A stretch of 64,000 nucleotides of DNA from Erodium maritimum (Eukaryota > Streptophyta > Magnoliopsida > Geraniales > Geraniaceae). The translations under genes were made by a program, and so were the position numbers. The stretch lies in the NCBI GenBank assembly GCA_963921825.1, contig OY997590.1:55976012-56040011 (forward strand), in the 5' to 3' direction. Below the pieces are notes generated by a model. The model had not been told where the DNA came from. It worked only from the letters and a program-made list of their open reading frames with translations, and searched no databases. Positions 43,290 to 54,116 of this stretch are shown one piece after another (within the stretch, counting starts at the first letter, position 1; each line of letters starts with the position of its first letter).

Positions 43290-44172
43290 CGTGGGGGATG
43301 ATTTCTCGCTGTTTGGGCAGCGTTTCCTTAAGCAGTGTCTGCCACAGTCAGTATCGGATGACAGGCACCAGCAGTTCCTGGAGCTGCGCTTGGAGAGTCT
43401 GACAATCTCCGAGTACGAGTCGAGATTCACTTCCTTGTCTCGATTTGCTTGGGAGATGGTACAAACGGAGGTTCTTCGTTGCCGACGGTTTGAGGAAGGT
43501 CTTCATCCCGCTATAGCAGATCGACTCGCTGCTTTGAGGACTCAGGTTTATTCAGACCTAGTGGACTAGGCACTGGCCGTGGAGCGACGCCTCTGCTAGA
43601 CGGCTAGAGCTCGGGAGGTCAGGCAGAGGCCGAGCGGCTTCCTGAGGCCATCCGAGGGCCGTGACCCAAGGAGACAGAGGATCTCGGGATCATTCCAGTC
43701 CCATACACAGTTGAATGGGACGCGACAGGCCGGATCAGTGGTTTCCGTCGCACCTGCTCCGACAGAGCGAGCATGTTTTCGGTGTGGGCAGCAGGTCCAC
43801 ACGATTCGAGATTGTCCGAGGGACAGACCTGGTGGTAGGTAGAGTGCTGGGCCACCACTATGTAATCAGTGCGGATGGCCTGGACACTTTACGGCTAGGT
43901 GTCCTGATCGAGTTGAGGAGATGTTGGCTCCGCGACCACAGTAGTCGTCTCAGTTCCAACAGCGTCAGGCTCAGACGCCGAGAGCTCCGTGGCAGGCAGC
44001 GAGCGTGCCAGCGCCGAGGCAGAGAGCTGCGGGGCAGGTGGCATTTCCACCAGCTCCGAGAGGCGGGTCCCCGCCACGGCAGGGTCGGGTGTATGTTGTC
44101 GATGATTCACGAGCGGAGAGACAGGATTACGATCATGAGATCACTCATGGTTTCGAGCACGTGTTTGATTAG
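43290..44172 (+). pseudogene. Gypsy Gag, C-terminal part with two zinc knuckles, broken
   Basis: It continues the capsid domain cut at 31979: DDFSLFGQRFLKQC, LELRLESLTISEYESRF and RFEEGLHPAIADRLAAL, then a stop at 43567. The basic tail carries two in-frame CCHC knuckles 29 codons apart, CFRCGQQVHTIRDC (from 43774) and CNQCGWPGHFTARC (from 43861). Both fit CX2CX4HX4C and would bind element RNA. A Gln/Arg/Pro-rich end and HGRV-type sequence follow. Stops occur at 43567, near 43600 and later. No protease follows. Confidence 0.85.
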
Positions 44173-45424
44173 AGGACATCGCGGAACTTGGGACTAGCGA
44201 GAGTCCGGGAGTTGCTTTTGTTTTGGCTTTAAAAACGTAACTCTATTTTAAGACTTGTATTTGACTCGTTTTGGTTGTATTACTGTTAGTTATTTGAACA
44301 ACTTTTGAACGTTTACACTGTGTAAGTCGTTAATCTGTTATTTCTTAGTTCGTGCCCCAACTTCGGTCAAGTACGAATGTCGCGACGGAAGTTAGAATGG
44401 TTTACCTTGGCAAGCTAGCTGGGGGTGCAGCGGAGGACCGCAGAAATATCAGTACGCAGCAAGAACGACCAGGGGAGATGGCCGAGTGACGATGAAATCG
44501 GAGTGACGCAGCGGAAACTTGGTTTGCCCATAACCCACAGGCATCGCATTCTTCTGTTTTCTTTACACTGGATGAGACGTGGGGGTCTAAGAGTAGAACC
44601 TAGATGCGGTCCTGGCGTCTAGACACCCCGACTAAGTACATTGTGGTTTGATGAGTGTGTGCAGTGTATGGTAGAAGTGAGAGTACCTCACGAGGTATCC
44701 GGAAACAAATCGTCGAGTACGACTACCACAACGCTTTCAGGCCAGTAACATTATGGCACCGTAAGAAGCGTTGGATGGTAGGTCGGGTCAATTGCCCAAG
44801 CAGGGCACACTTGAGGATTAACAGTTGACCCTTGTGGTCCCGAGTTGCTAGAGAGGAGACTGAAGGGTCGCGTGAATTGTGAACGATTGAGAACCGCGTA
44901 GAGTCAACGCGGAAGCGCGACGATGAGGTACGCGCGAGGTATCCAAAGCCGTGCGGACCTTGAGGAAATGGTATTTGTGGTGTCTTTAGTTTTGAGGTGA
45001 CTTTGGGGGGGAACGACTTGGAAATTGATTGAGATGGCGTGTTATTTCCTTGTGACATCGTGTGTGGATGGTCGTGGCGTGACCACGTTTGGAGTCCGGT
45101 GTCGAGTGTCCGAGTAACGGGACGTGGGTTTTTTTTGTTGTGTTGTGTGCGCAATACTTGGTTAAATGGAGTGAGTGGTCGAGGAGAAGTTTCGGTGGGT
45201 TGAATCCGTTTTAAGTGCGATGTGAGTAGTGTTCCAGTATGATACCTATACCGACGGACGGTTCCGGTATAGGATATCTCAACCAAGCTGCGTGTGTCGG
45301 TATCGGCGAAGGTTTAAGTGTTTCCGTGTGCATGAGGGATAATGGACTGGAAGTTTTAATCGGACGTTCCCTGAGATAGGGTCAAGTGGAGCGCGTTCGT
45401 TTTAATTTTCGAGGACGAAATTCT
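44173..45424 (+). other. Remnant zone between gag and PPT in gypsy element A
   Basis: No protease, RT or integrase domain is present. Phrases such as GCCCATAACCCACAG (near 44527) and CCTCACGAGGTATCCGGAAAC (near 44690; 20 bp shared) recur in gypsy element B near 60755 and 60820. The two elements therefore share a 3' untranslated or post-integrase region after loss of pol. Confidence 0.6.
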
Positions 45425-45438
45425 TTTAAAGGGGTAGA
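45425..45438 (+). promoter_or_regulatory. Polypurine tract of gypsy element A
   Basis: TTTTAAAGGGGTAGA directly precedes the 3' LTR start TGTGAAGACC. The equivalent in element B is TTTAAGGGGGGTAGA at 61525-61538. Confidence 0.75.
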
Positions 45439-45439
45439 C

Positions 45440-48046
45440 TGTGAAGACCGCCTCAGTAAAAAGATTTAAAATAATTAAATTTGTTCGTTGGAACATCGTG
45501 GTTTGAAATCGAGTTAAAAACTTGAAACAAGTGCAAAAGAAAAAGAAAAACAAAAAAAAAAGGGGAAAGAAAAGGATTTGGAAGCAAACTGGGTCGGGCC
45601 TGATTGGGCTTAGCCAACCAAGCCAGGCCCAATCAGAGCTGAAGCCCGCACGCTCGAGCAGCGAGCCCAAGCCCGTGACGACCCAAAACCCTTGCTCCCA
45701 TCTCTTCTTCATGCAGCAGCGTCCTCTATCCCTCTTGCGTCCTCTCTCCCTCCCGCTCTCTCTCGATACAGCACCGCCGGCGACGCTGCAACCGTTCCCG
45801 GTCACAAAGAAAACCTCACCTACGAGAGACGGCGCTGAAGCACGAAACCGAGCCGTGCAAGAGCGGAGCTACGCCGGCGAGACGAGTTCGCCATTGTCGC
45901 CGGAGATCTCGAGCTGATTCTTCTCTCCTGAGCTCGTTTCGCACCTCGACGGTGTAAGGGAAGTCCACCCAAGGTGAGCGAGGCATCGTTCGTCCCTCTC
46001 CGCTCGTCTTTTCCCTTTATCCGAGCTCCCCGCCGCAGTCCTCCGTTGCAATCGAAGACCTAACCCTTGCCGGCGTCGCCTCAACCACGACGGACTCGAG
46101 CTAGGACCGGAACTCGGCAATACGGCCATTGGGCCAGATCTGAACCACGCGGACTCGGGCCTTGGGCCCAGGTTGGACTTTGGGAAAGGCCCAGGTTCTT
46201 AAACCGGGTCTGGACTCGGGTCCGGACCTGGGCCGGAGCCGGGTCTGGGTCGGGTCTGGGGCCGGGTTCGGGTCGGCTCCGGGTCTAGTCGGGTCAGGGT
46301 CTGGACCGGGTCGGATTCTGGTCCGGGTTTCGGACTCGGTTCGGATCCGGGTCAGGCAGTTTTAATTAATGTTTTTAATATTTTTAAATTAATTTAAATT
46401 GAAGAATCTAAACGGATTTAAATCGAAGGACTTAAAGGACTGAAAAGTTAATTTAGAGGACTGGACCGGGACTGATTACCGTCCTTTTTTGTTAAACCCA
46501 GGCTTGGACCTCGTTCGTGGAGAAGACCAGAGGTAGGCCCGGACGTCAGCAGCTAGGAGACGTAGATGTTGGTTCTTCTTGAGGTAGGGAACGTAGCGAA
46601 TACCGGTTTAATTACAGAAAGTTTCTAGTATGCATGCTAGGTAATAATAAAACTGGAACGATCGTTTATATTATATAATAACCGGATGAGTCTTAGTAAC
46701 ATGTAGGATGTGATTCACTAGTGTTAGCCGCTTTCATTATTCTGGGAAAACATCGTGCTGGTAGAATGGCCATGTCGAGTCTTAGGTTGTGTGCTGATTG
46801 AAATGCCTGATCTTGTTTGAGATGCCTGTTGTGTGACTTAGTGTCAATAAGTTTAAGAGTCAAACCATAGCGCTTTCGGTGTAACATGTTGTTGCTATGT
46901 GTGGGCAAATGAGCTGTGATTGATATAGTGTGAATCATTGGTTGTTATATGGTCGGGTGTGTGATAGACCGACGTGACGTGTAATTGTGGTAATATTGTT
47001 GGGCTTATGAGCCGTGTTTGATCTATGGCATTACGATGCGTGATATTATCTTGATGTGTGTTCCAAGAGGATTTGTATTTCGGTATGGTACCTACATCGA
47101 GGGAATGTGCCGGTGTGGGGTAATACCTAGGCCGATGATGTGGTCCCACGTATACGCGGTCCCCCGGTGTGTTATTCCGGTACGATGTCTACACTAAGGG
47201 GAGTATGTCGGTGTGGGACATCTAGACCGACGGTTGTGTTGGGCCTACGGGTCGTATTGGGCCTACGGGTCGTGGTTGGGCCTGCGGGTCGTGTGTTCCT
47301 ACGGGTCATATTGGGCCTACGGGTCGTGTTGGGCACTAGGTGTCGTGTTTCTACCCGATGATATGTGTCCCTTCGGGATGTTTCCGGGAACCCCGATGAT
47401 CTATGGTCCTTTGAGGACATTTCCGAGAGCTCCGACGATATGCGTTCCTAGGGAATGTTTCTGGTAGCCTCGACGCATGTGTCTCCTCTGGACCGAGGGG
47501 TAATACGAGATGATACAATGTCTTTCCGGTATGATATGATGGAGTTCGGGGACTGCGGTACGGGACTTGTGTTGGTTTCTTTTGTGTGTGATACGTTTGC
47601 TGTTTGGTTAATGTTTTATTGTGTCGAAGTAGTCGTTTGAGTGTGGTACGTTGAGCTATGAACCCCGTTTTGGCAGTTAGTTGTGTTGTACTAGTATGCC
47701 CTAATTGGACGGTTACTCGTGGTGGTGAGCCGATGTTCATTACCTTCACTACTTTCTCTACTTGGCGAAAGCTCACCCCTTACCTTGTTGTGTTTCAGGT
47801 GTTGAGCGGGTTTTGTGCTAGTAGGACACAGCTGAGCTTAGGAGCTGGCGAGGGTCTTGTCTAGTAGGTCTAGAGACGTGCATTTGTTTCTGAACTAAAC
47901 CTTGTGGACTGGTTTTATGAGCTGTTAACTATTCCGTTTTGATTTATTATCATATCTTGAGAATTACCTATTTTAATTTGTTCTTTGATTTATTTATTTT
48001 AAACTCGCGCCTCGAGTCCGGTCAAAACCGGATTTGGGGCGTGATT
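45440..48046 (+). repeat. 3' LTR of gypsy element A
   Basis: 2607 bp, uninterrupted. It shows the empty site for the solo LTR seen in the 5' LTR. Its last two bases read TT rather than CA. Confidence 0.88.
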
Positions 48047-48600
48047 GAGACTTTGGACTCTTCCATGTTGTGCATGTTGTAGTTCAGAATGAACCCATGA
48101 TACTCAAATGGAAGTGATTGGAGAATGATGTATGTATCAAGTTCTCGTGGAATGTTCAGACCTATTTCTTCGTTGTATTCAAAATATCCTTTCATCATTA
48201 GGATGTGACGCTCTACTTGATTCCCAGAATGCATCTTGCATGCCATGAAGCTCTTGATCGTGTTTTACCTCTCGGTCTTGGCTTTCTCTTGGAACATTTC
48301 CTTGAATTGTCCCATAACTTGATATGCATTTTCCCGTCCATCAAATTTTGAAGGTCGGCGTCCATGCTAGAAAGAATGATGCATTCAACGTCCATAGAGT
48401 CATTCAAGTGTTTCTAAAGCGTTTGTTTCTCAACTTTAGTAGTGTTAGCATGTGGTTCTTTGGGGATGGGTCCGCCGAGAATATACTCCCTACGCTCTTG
48501 CTTGAGACAATTCTTAGGGTCATGGACAAATTCATAAAGTTTGATCCATTGAGCTTCTACTTTATAAGGATATAGCGGACTAATATGATGTCAGTTGACA
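48047..48600 (-). pseudogene. Copia Gag remnant, right of the gypsy insertion
   Basis: On the minus strand, frames carry a decayed N-terminal segment with YILGGPIPKEP, then MDVECIILSSMDADLQNLMD, GNQVERHILMMKGYF and DTYIILQSLPFEYHGFILNY, which is the copia Gag capsid (Retrotran_gag_2/UBN2) pattern. The frame is cut at 48047 by the gypsy element, beyond which the zinc-knuckle part lies at 25925-26174. Several frameshifts are visible. Confidence 0.78.
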
Positions 48601-50661
48601 TGATTTCTACAACGAATATATACATAGAGTAGTTAATAATTTATTTTGGTTTAAGAAATCCTCAAATTTATCTTATAGATAAATGTTTCCAAGATCCATA
48701 TTTCCCATATTTAGAGTGGGGTTTTCCCCCATCGCCCTAAGTATGATATTTAGATAGGTTTCCCAATTACATCATGTATGTAATTCTTGGATAGAACACA
48801 CACATCATCATGTGTTGTTTGGAAATGTTCTATCTTGAAGATGCCAAGAGTGAAATCGTGTTTCCTACTCCGGTTAGGTTCAACCACATCGAGCTAATGG
48901 ATAACCATCTTCCCTCACTTCAGCGACTATATCTCCCAGACTTTGGCATACTAACATAAGCCCTTTGGTTCGGTAAATTCCAAATTTTTATCTTCATTAT
49001 TTTCTAAAATGGGTAACGTGCAATATATTATTCAGAGGGACTATGCTATACAAATAAGTAATAAGACAATGTAGTGTAAATTTTGTGAAAGTTTGAGATC
49101 TCTATCTCGTTTCCTTTGTATTACTTAAAATAAAACATTTATGTTAATATAATTAACATTTATGAGTATTTTATGTAATTTTGGATCACCTGTCTAATTT
49201 TTTTTTAAATAAACATTTAAACTTTTCTGTACAACCAAAACTAGGTTTTATGAAAAATTAAGATCCAATTTCAAAAATTCCAATTGTATATCTTTATAAA
49301 TAAAAATAAATCACATTTATTCCTATTCCAACATATTAGGATATTTCGAAATACACAGCATCCTTTATGAATTTCCAAAATTCATTGTACTCTATTGATT
49401 AGAGAAAAGTTAGGGTTTTTAGAAAACTAATGATCAAATTTCAAAATTTTCCAACTTTTTTATATTTTTATATATAAAATTAAGGAATACAGACGTATGC
49501 ATCATCCTCTATGAATTTCCAAAATTCAAATTTCTCTATCAATTGGAGCGAATTAGGGTTTTTAGAAAACCGATGATCCAAATTCTACAAGTTATATGAA
49601 TCAAACTCGCCCAACCTTATTCTGTTCTCGCATTCACTCTCGTAATGCACAATCTATTTGGTTTTCTTGGGGACCGTTTCCCATCAATGCCTCAAAAAAA
49701 ATGTTTTGGTGTTTTCTATCATCTTGTTTATCTTCAAAGCCTTTGCATATATCTAGTCATCAAACTGACAACTAGTGTGTCTATTTTGATACAACTTGAA
49801 AGGGAAAATATTATGTGTTATTTACTAAAAAATAGTGTAACAACTCCAAAAGGTAGATGTGAGGGTATTTTTTAGTAATTAATATAAAATTTATTTAAGC
49901 GCACAGGTCGGTTAACCGGCCATTACCCTACCTCTTACTACAAACTCCGGAACCAGTGGAAAATCTAACTAATTGACTAATCGATCGGTAACCGATTTAA
50001 ACCAACTAACCACAATTATGATGGGCCGCATATATGAGTCCAAATAGTTGGGCTTGAACTAGCCCAACTGCCTATCAATTCAAATTTTAGATGGAAAAAG
50101 ACTAAAAAGACATACACATTAAAACGATTTGTCATGTTCTTCACTAGAACTACTAGAAATGAAAATAAAAGTTTACGATATAATTACAAATAAAATATAA
50201 TAAAATTCATTTCACTTCTCTCTATTCTTCAAAAACGTACTTATAAACAAAATTTGAAGTCCATACAAAGTTAAGTATTGAAACTGAATGTTAGTTTCAC
50301 TAGTTTAAGCAATTAAAGTAAAGTTGTCCATCATTTATAAACTCATACAAACTTAAATTAAATATTTTAACATGTACCAAATTTGAAAATACTTAAACTT
50401 TTTATACTAATCTAAAAATATAATCAAGTTTAAACTAATTTAACCTATAAAATTGGACTTTATATAAAATTTTATTCTAAATAAAATAAATAAGGGTTGT
50501 ACCGAACAATCCATCTCGACATAATCTATGGTTCACATGATGTCACGTGTAAAATCATGTACATTATCGTCGATTGTTTTTTTGGATTTGACTTTTGAAG
50601 AACCAGAAAGACAAAACCCCTCGACACACTGCTCATCTTCATAAGTTTGGCTTTCAAATTA
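48601..50661. other. AT-rich stretch without recognisable gene
   Basis: About 2 kb with no domain found. It includes a tandem duplication at 49350-49600 and ends at the MITE boundary TTTCAAATTA. Confidence 0.5.
49350..49600. repeat. Diverged tandem duplication, about 140 bp
   Basis: The phrases CTATGAATTTCCAAAATTCA, TTAGGGTTTTTAGAAAAC and GATGATCCAAATT or close variants occur twice in the same order, near 49365 and 49508. A third, weaker unit may precede at about 49240. Confidence 0.65.
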
Positions 50662-50862
50662 GGGTTAATTGCCTTTTTTTATAAGCAAAAATTTATTAGT
50701 TATGTGCTTTCCAAGATGCAGGAAAACAAGAAAAGAAGACGACCTTAACAAGGGGTCTTCCCAAACCGACGCAAGCTCAAAGGAGCTACAAAAAGATAAA
50801 CAAAAACAAAAAACAAAAAAAAACAAGCGGGAGAGCAAACATCCCCTCCTAACCTATTTCAG

Positions 50863-52431
50863 TTACAGGTTCAGACAAGAAAAAGGATTCAAAACCGGGA
50901 CCGGACTTAGATTTCCCAGTTCAGGGTTATCCTCGTCAACGTCCTTCAACACTCGAGAATTAACTGCCTTTTTGACCTTTTTCGAACTGAAACTCCAATC
51001 GCCAGAACTATTTTTCTTTGCAATATCATTTGTAAACCTTCCGGGATCGCCTCCTTTATCAGCACAAGTCCTGGCTCTTGTCTGATAGAAGACGACTTGA
51101 GGAACAATTTTCTTCGGCTGACCTTTTTTTGGGCGTCCACGTTTCCTTGGTTCCACCTCGGGAATCGGGGATTTGTCCAAGGCTTCCTTCCAAGGGCTAA
51201 CTTGGATACCGCCCAAGTTAGGTTCATCCCGAGAAAAATTCTCCACAAGGGGACCGTCTTGATCCTGTGCACCAAGAACTTGGCCCACAACAGATGACGG
51301 GCCCAAGTCAGACCCAATTCGCTTAAAGATATCAGTCAAAAAGGGTTCACAAACCGACTGGGCTGGACCTGTATCAATAGAACTAATAACAGGCCCAACA
51401 ACCTGAAATGAGCCCAAATTTCCTGACCCAAACTCAAGCCCAAACGGGCCATCTGTATACACAACCGACCAACGCAGACCGGCTTCTTCCCCACGCGTTG
51501 CAGAAACCTGCCGCACATCTTCTCGCGTCTCCTCCAAAACAGGAAAGTGATTCGAACTAACATGAATCATGGGGGCGGGGATCATGGGCGTATGATCAAG
51601 AAATTCTGTAACAAGAGATTCCGAAGAATCAGGCGATGGATTGATTTCTTGAGGATTCACCAATCCCGGAAATCTCTCCTCCTGATTCGGTCTTGCAGGA
51701 GTTGCGCACGCAAGCTCGGATGCTCCACCGTCTGGCGAAGCTTGCTGGAGAAGTTTCGCCTCCATCGAGCCAGAAACTAAGCGTCCCGCGATGCTCTGTT
51801 TTGAAGGTATAGGAACACAGGCATTGGACAATGTCTGTGTACGCCCATGTTGTTCCGAATCCGGCCAAGCAAGTGCTACCAACAGATTATATCCGTTCAA
51901 CTTGAAACTGTTGAGTACCTCGATAGCCTGTAGAGCCAACTCAGTGGTTTTGAACTCTGCAAATTCGAAATAATGGCCTTTCCGGTCTGGTTTCTTTAGA
52001 ACATTGACTGACAAAACATCAACAAGCAATCCCAACGAGTTTCGTACCCAATCCGATGAGGTAGCATACGGAAGGTTGTAGAGAAATACCTTGCATCCTT
52101 TATCCTCATCCTCAACCGGTAGCACAGAAGAATGGTTCAGAACCGCCGGAATGGCGTCCAAAAACGCACGAGTCGTATCAATAGACCCCTGTTGTGGACG
52201 AAAGTTTGGATTGGACGAAACACCCGCAGCTCTAGTCTCCTGTTGTGGCTTCTCTAAGGCATAACAAAGCCATGCAGATCCACCCTCCAAAGGTGTGGCC
52301 TTATCCTTGCCCGGAGTCGTCCTGGTCCGAGATTTCTTGGCCATAGCCTTCTTGGCCAGAGACTTAACCTTTGCCTTTGCCGGAATATCACCATCTTGGG
52401 CCTTGAAGGACAACAGAACCTTCTTCCCCAC
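50863..52431 (-). CDS. RRM protein of the retroposon, intact 522 aa
   Basis: The frame starts MGKKVLLSFKAQ and has a Lys-rich N-terminus (KAKVKSLAKKAMAKKSRTRT). One RRM follows at about residues 112-190: CKVFLYNLPYATSSDWV (RNP2-like) and KKPDRKGHYFEFAEF (RNP1-like, with Glu in place of the usual Gly), then YNLLVALAWPDSEQ. The long middle is acidic and Pro/Ser-rich. Near residue 430 is VSPWKEALDKSP, then RKRGRPKKGQPKK, which looks like an AT-hook, and YQTRARTCADKG, matching the VTRSRARSLT of copy 2. No zinc knuckle is present. By position and style it resembles a LINE ORF1 product and may be an RNA chaperone; that is inference. This is the only copy with an unbroken frame. Confidence 0.8.
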   Translation of the reverse strand: MGKKVLLSFKAQDGDIPAKAKVKSLAKKAMAKKSRTRTTPGKDKATPLEGGSAWLCYALEKPQQETRAAGVSSNPNFRPQQGSIDTTRAFLDAIPAVLNHSSVLPVEDEDKGCKVFLYNLPYATSSDWVRNSLGLLVDVLSVNVLKKPDRKGHYFEFAEFKTTELALQAIEVLNSFKLNGYNLLVALAWPDSEQHGRTQTLSNACVPIPSKQSIAGRLVSGSMEAKLLQQASPDGGASELACATPARPNQEERFPGLVNPQEINPSPDSSESLVTEFLDHTPMIPAPMIHVSSNHFPVLEETREDVRQVSATRGEEAGLRWSVVYTDGPFGLEFGSGNLGSFQVVGPVISSIDTGPAQSVCEPFLTDIFKRIGSDLGPSSVVGQVLGAQDQDGPLVENFSRDEPNLGGIQVSPWKEALDKSPIPEVEPRKRGRPKKGQPKKIVPQVVFYQTRARTCADKGGDPGRFTNDIAKKNSSGDWSFSSKKVKKAVNSRVLKDVDEDNPELGNLSPVPVLNPFSCLNL

Positions 52432-52907
52432 AGAACGAGCTATGATTTTACAATAAGAATCATAACTTGTTAGTAGCGCCGAACAAAATTATGGAAAAGG
52501 ATTCGGCCTCAACTTCTTAGAGAGAAGCTTTTCCGTCATTATTAAATGAATTTTCAATTCTATCCTCAGTTACCAGATGCAGACTCAGATGAATATCAAT
52601 TCAAGAGGCAGAGCACAATCGGGACCAAGCCCTGAGATGGACTTGACGAGTCCTTCAGTTGCTGCTCAAAGACAATCTGGCCGGAGAGAATGGGCGTCCG
52701 GCAAAGGGTTGGACTTGACGAATTCGGGCAGAGGGAAAAGTAGGCGAAACTGTCACTGGAAACGGACTCTAGCGACTGGTTTCGTTCTCCACTGCCACAG
52801 ATCGGAACTCAGCAGCCCAGAAAACACCGAGACGAATCACCGGAGAGATTCCGAGACTATCGCCTACAAGAAACTCCTGCCACAGAGTGCCTCCTCCCGT
52901 CCGCCGG
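52432..52907 (-). other. 5' leader of RRM retroposon copy 3
   Basis: Noncoding between the upstream target copy and the start codon. If the element has an internal promoter, as LINEs do, it would lie here; no motif was certain. Confidence 0.55.
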
Positions 52908-53211
52908 GGGTTAATTGCCATTAGTACCCCTTATGTATTGATAACACTCCTTTTTCTACCTTGATGTACTGGTAACGCTTTGGACAAAATTTTGGTCACG
53001 TTTACGCCATTTTGATGATATATGATCAATTCATAAGGAGTATTAAATGTTCTGTTATCAATACATAAGGGGTATTAAATAATTTGTGACCAATTCATAA
53101 AAGATACTAAATGTATGTTACCAAAACGAAAGGGTTGTTTTCGAATGTTACCAAACGTAAGAATACTAAAAGTATGTTACTAATAAAAATGGGTACAAAA
53201 GGTAATTAACA
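52908..53211. mobile_element. MULE-like MITE split by the RRM retroposon
   Basis: The MITE's first 12 bp sit at 50662-50673 and were duplicated as the retroposon's target. The right end reads, reversed, TGTTAATTACCTTTTGTACC against the left GGGTTAATTGCCATTAGTACC, about 35 bp of similarity. The outer flanks TTTCAAATTA at 50652-50661 and 53212-53221 are a perfect 10-bp duplication, near the usual 9 bp of Mutator-like elements. Inside, phrases such as TACATAAGGGGTATTAAAT recur. Confidence 0.8.
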
Positions 53212-53221
53212 TTTCAAATTA

Positions 53222-53588
53222 TTTGAAGAAAATGACATAAGAAATAAGAGTATTGCGAAGTGTAGTGGCCTGTAAAATCCCTCAGCCCACCACTCATCTT
53301 CACCTTTTCACGATTGTCTCTTTTCGAATCCCATTTTAAGCAAATCAATACGAGACACAAGAGTTCTCAAGTCTGAACAATGACCTCCTGCGCCTCTGGG
53401 ATGGAGAAGAACCGTCAACACGCCACCGCCTCTACTGGCTTGGCCTTATCGAGAACCCTAAACCTAAGTCCACCGAAAACAAGCTCCAACAGACTATTGT
53501 TTTCAAGTAGAAATGTTAAATAAATTTAATCTCCTATCATTATCATGATGCTTCGGACAATTCCCAAGTGGAGTATGTTGTATTTTTA
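53222..53588. other. Stretch between two MITEs, possibly single-copy
   Basis: A 47-codon frame (53381-53524) and an overlapping frame with RLWDGEEPSTRHRLYWLGLI are visible, but I recognise neither. A short piece of a host gene is possible; evidence is weak. Confidence 0.35.
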
Positions 53589-54014
53589 GGGTAAATTACA
53601 AATACATACCCTAAACTTGTAGCGTTAACTGATACCTACTCCAAAGATTTTTTTTAACTGATACCTACTCATATGTTTAGTTATATAACAAATAGCCCAA
53701 GCCGTTAGCTAAAATGACGAAAATGCCCTTAGTGATTTTTAAATAATTTTTTAAAAATAAAACTTAAGTGGTTCTTTTAAATAAAACTAAAGTGATTTAA
53801 TAAGTAAATAAATATATATAACAAAAGTGATTTATTAAATATTTTTTGAAAATAATTATTGAAGTGTATTTGAGGGTATTTTCGTCATTTTAACTAACGG
53901 TTTAGGCTATTTGTTATATAACTTAACATATGAGTAGGTATCAGTTAAAAAAATACTTTACGATAAATATCAGTTAAACACTACAAATTTAGGGTATGTA
54001 TTTATAGTATACCC
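53589..54014. mobile_element. Foldback MITE with about 160-bp inverted ends
   Basis: Left: GGGTAAATTACAAATACATA; right, reversed: GGGTATACTATAAATACATA. The two arms then share TAACTGATACCTACTCATAT, TTATATAACAAATAGCC and AAATGACGAAAAT over about 160 bp. The flanks GTATTTTTA and GCATTTATA agree at 7 of 9 positions, a decayed 9-bp duplication. No coding capacity. Confidence 0.83.
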
Positions 54015-54116
54015 GCATTTATATATACACTATCTCGTGAACTATATTATTTTTCAACTCTTAATGCATAGCTTTTCAACAGTCCAGTGTCATTAATCAT
54101 TCAAAAAGTAGGTAGA

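Larger units (their letters stand above)
26175..48046 (+). mobile_element. Ty3/gypsy element A, gag-only, with four nested insertions
   Basis: The LTRs (26175-30487 and 45440-48046) start TGTGRAGACCG and end GGGGCGTGA; the last two bases of the 3' LTR are mutated. The flanks AAGAC and GAGAC agree with a 5-bp duplication carrying one change. A PBS follows the 5' LTR and a purine tract precedes the 3' LTR. After removing the solo LTR in the 5' LTR, both LTRs are about 2.61 kb. Inside are a broken gag and a short remnant zone; protease, RT and integrase are missing. A LARD element splits gag. Confidence 0.88.
50674..52907 (-). mobile_element. RRM retroposon, copy 3, longest, inserted in a MITE end
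   Basis: It is bounded by GGGTTAATTGCC at 50662-50673 and 52908-52919. On the minus strand it has an about 476-bp leader, one 522-codon frame, a short 3' part and a T-rich left end (7 T on +) equal to a short poly(A). Size 2234 bp. There is no RT or endonuclease. The complete ORF and the long leader suggest it is nearest to full length. Confidence 0.9.
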
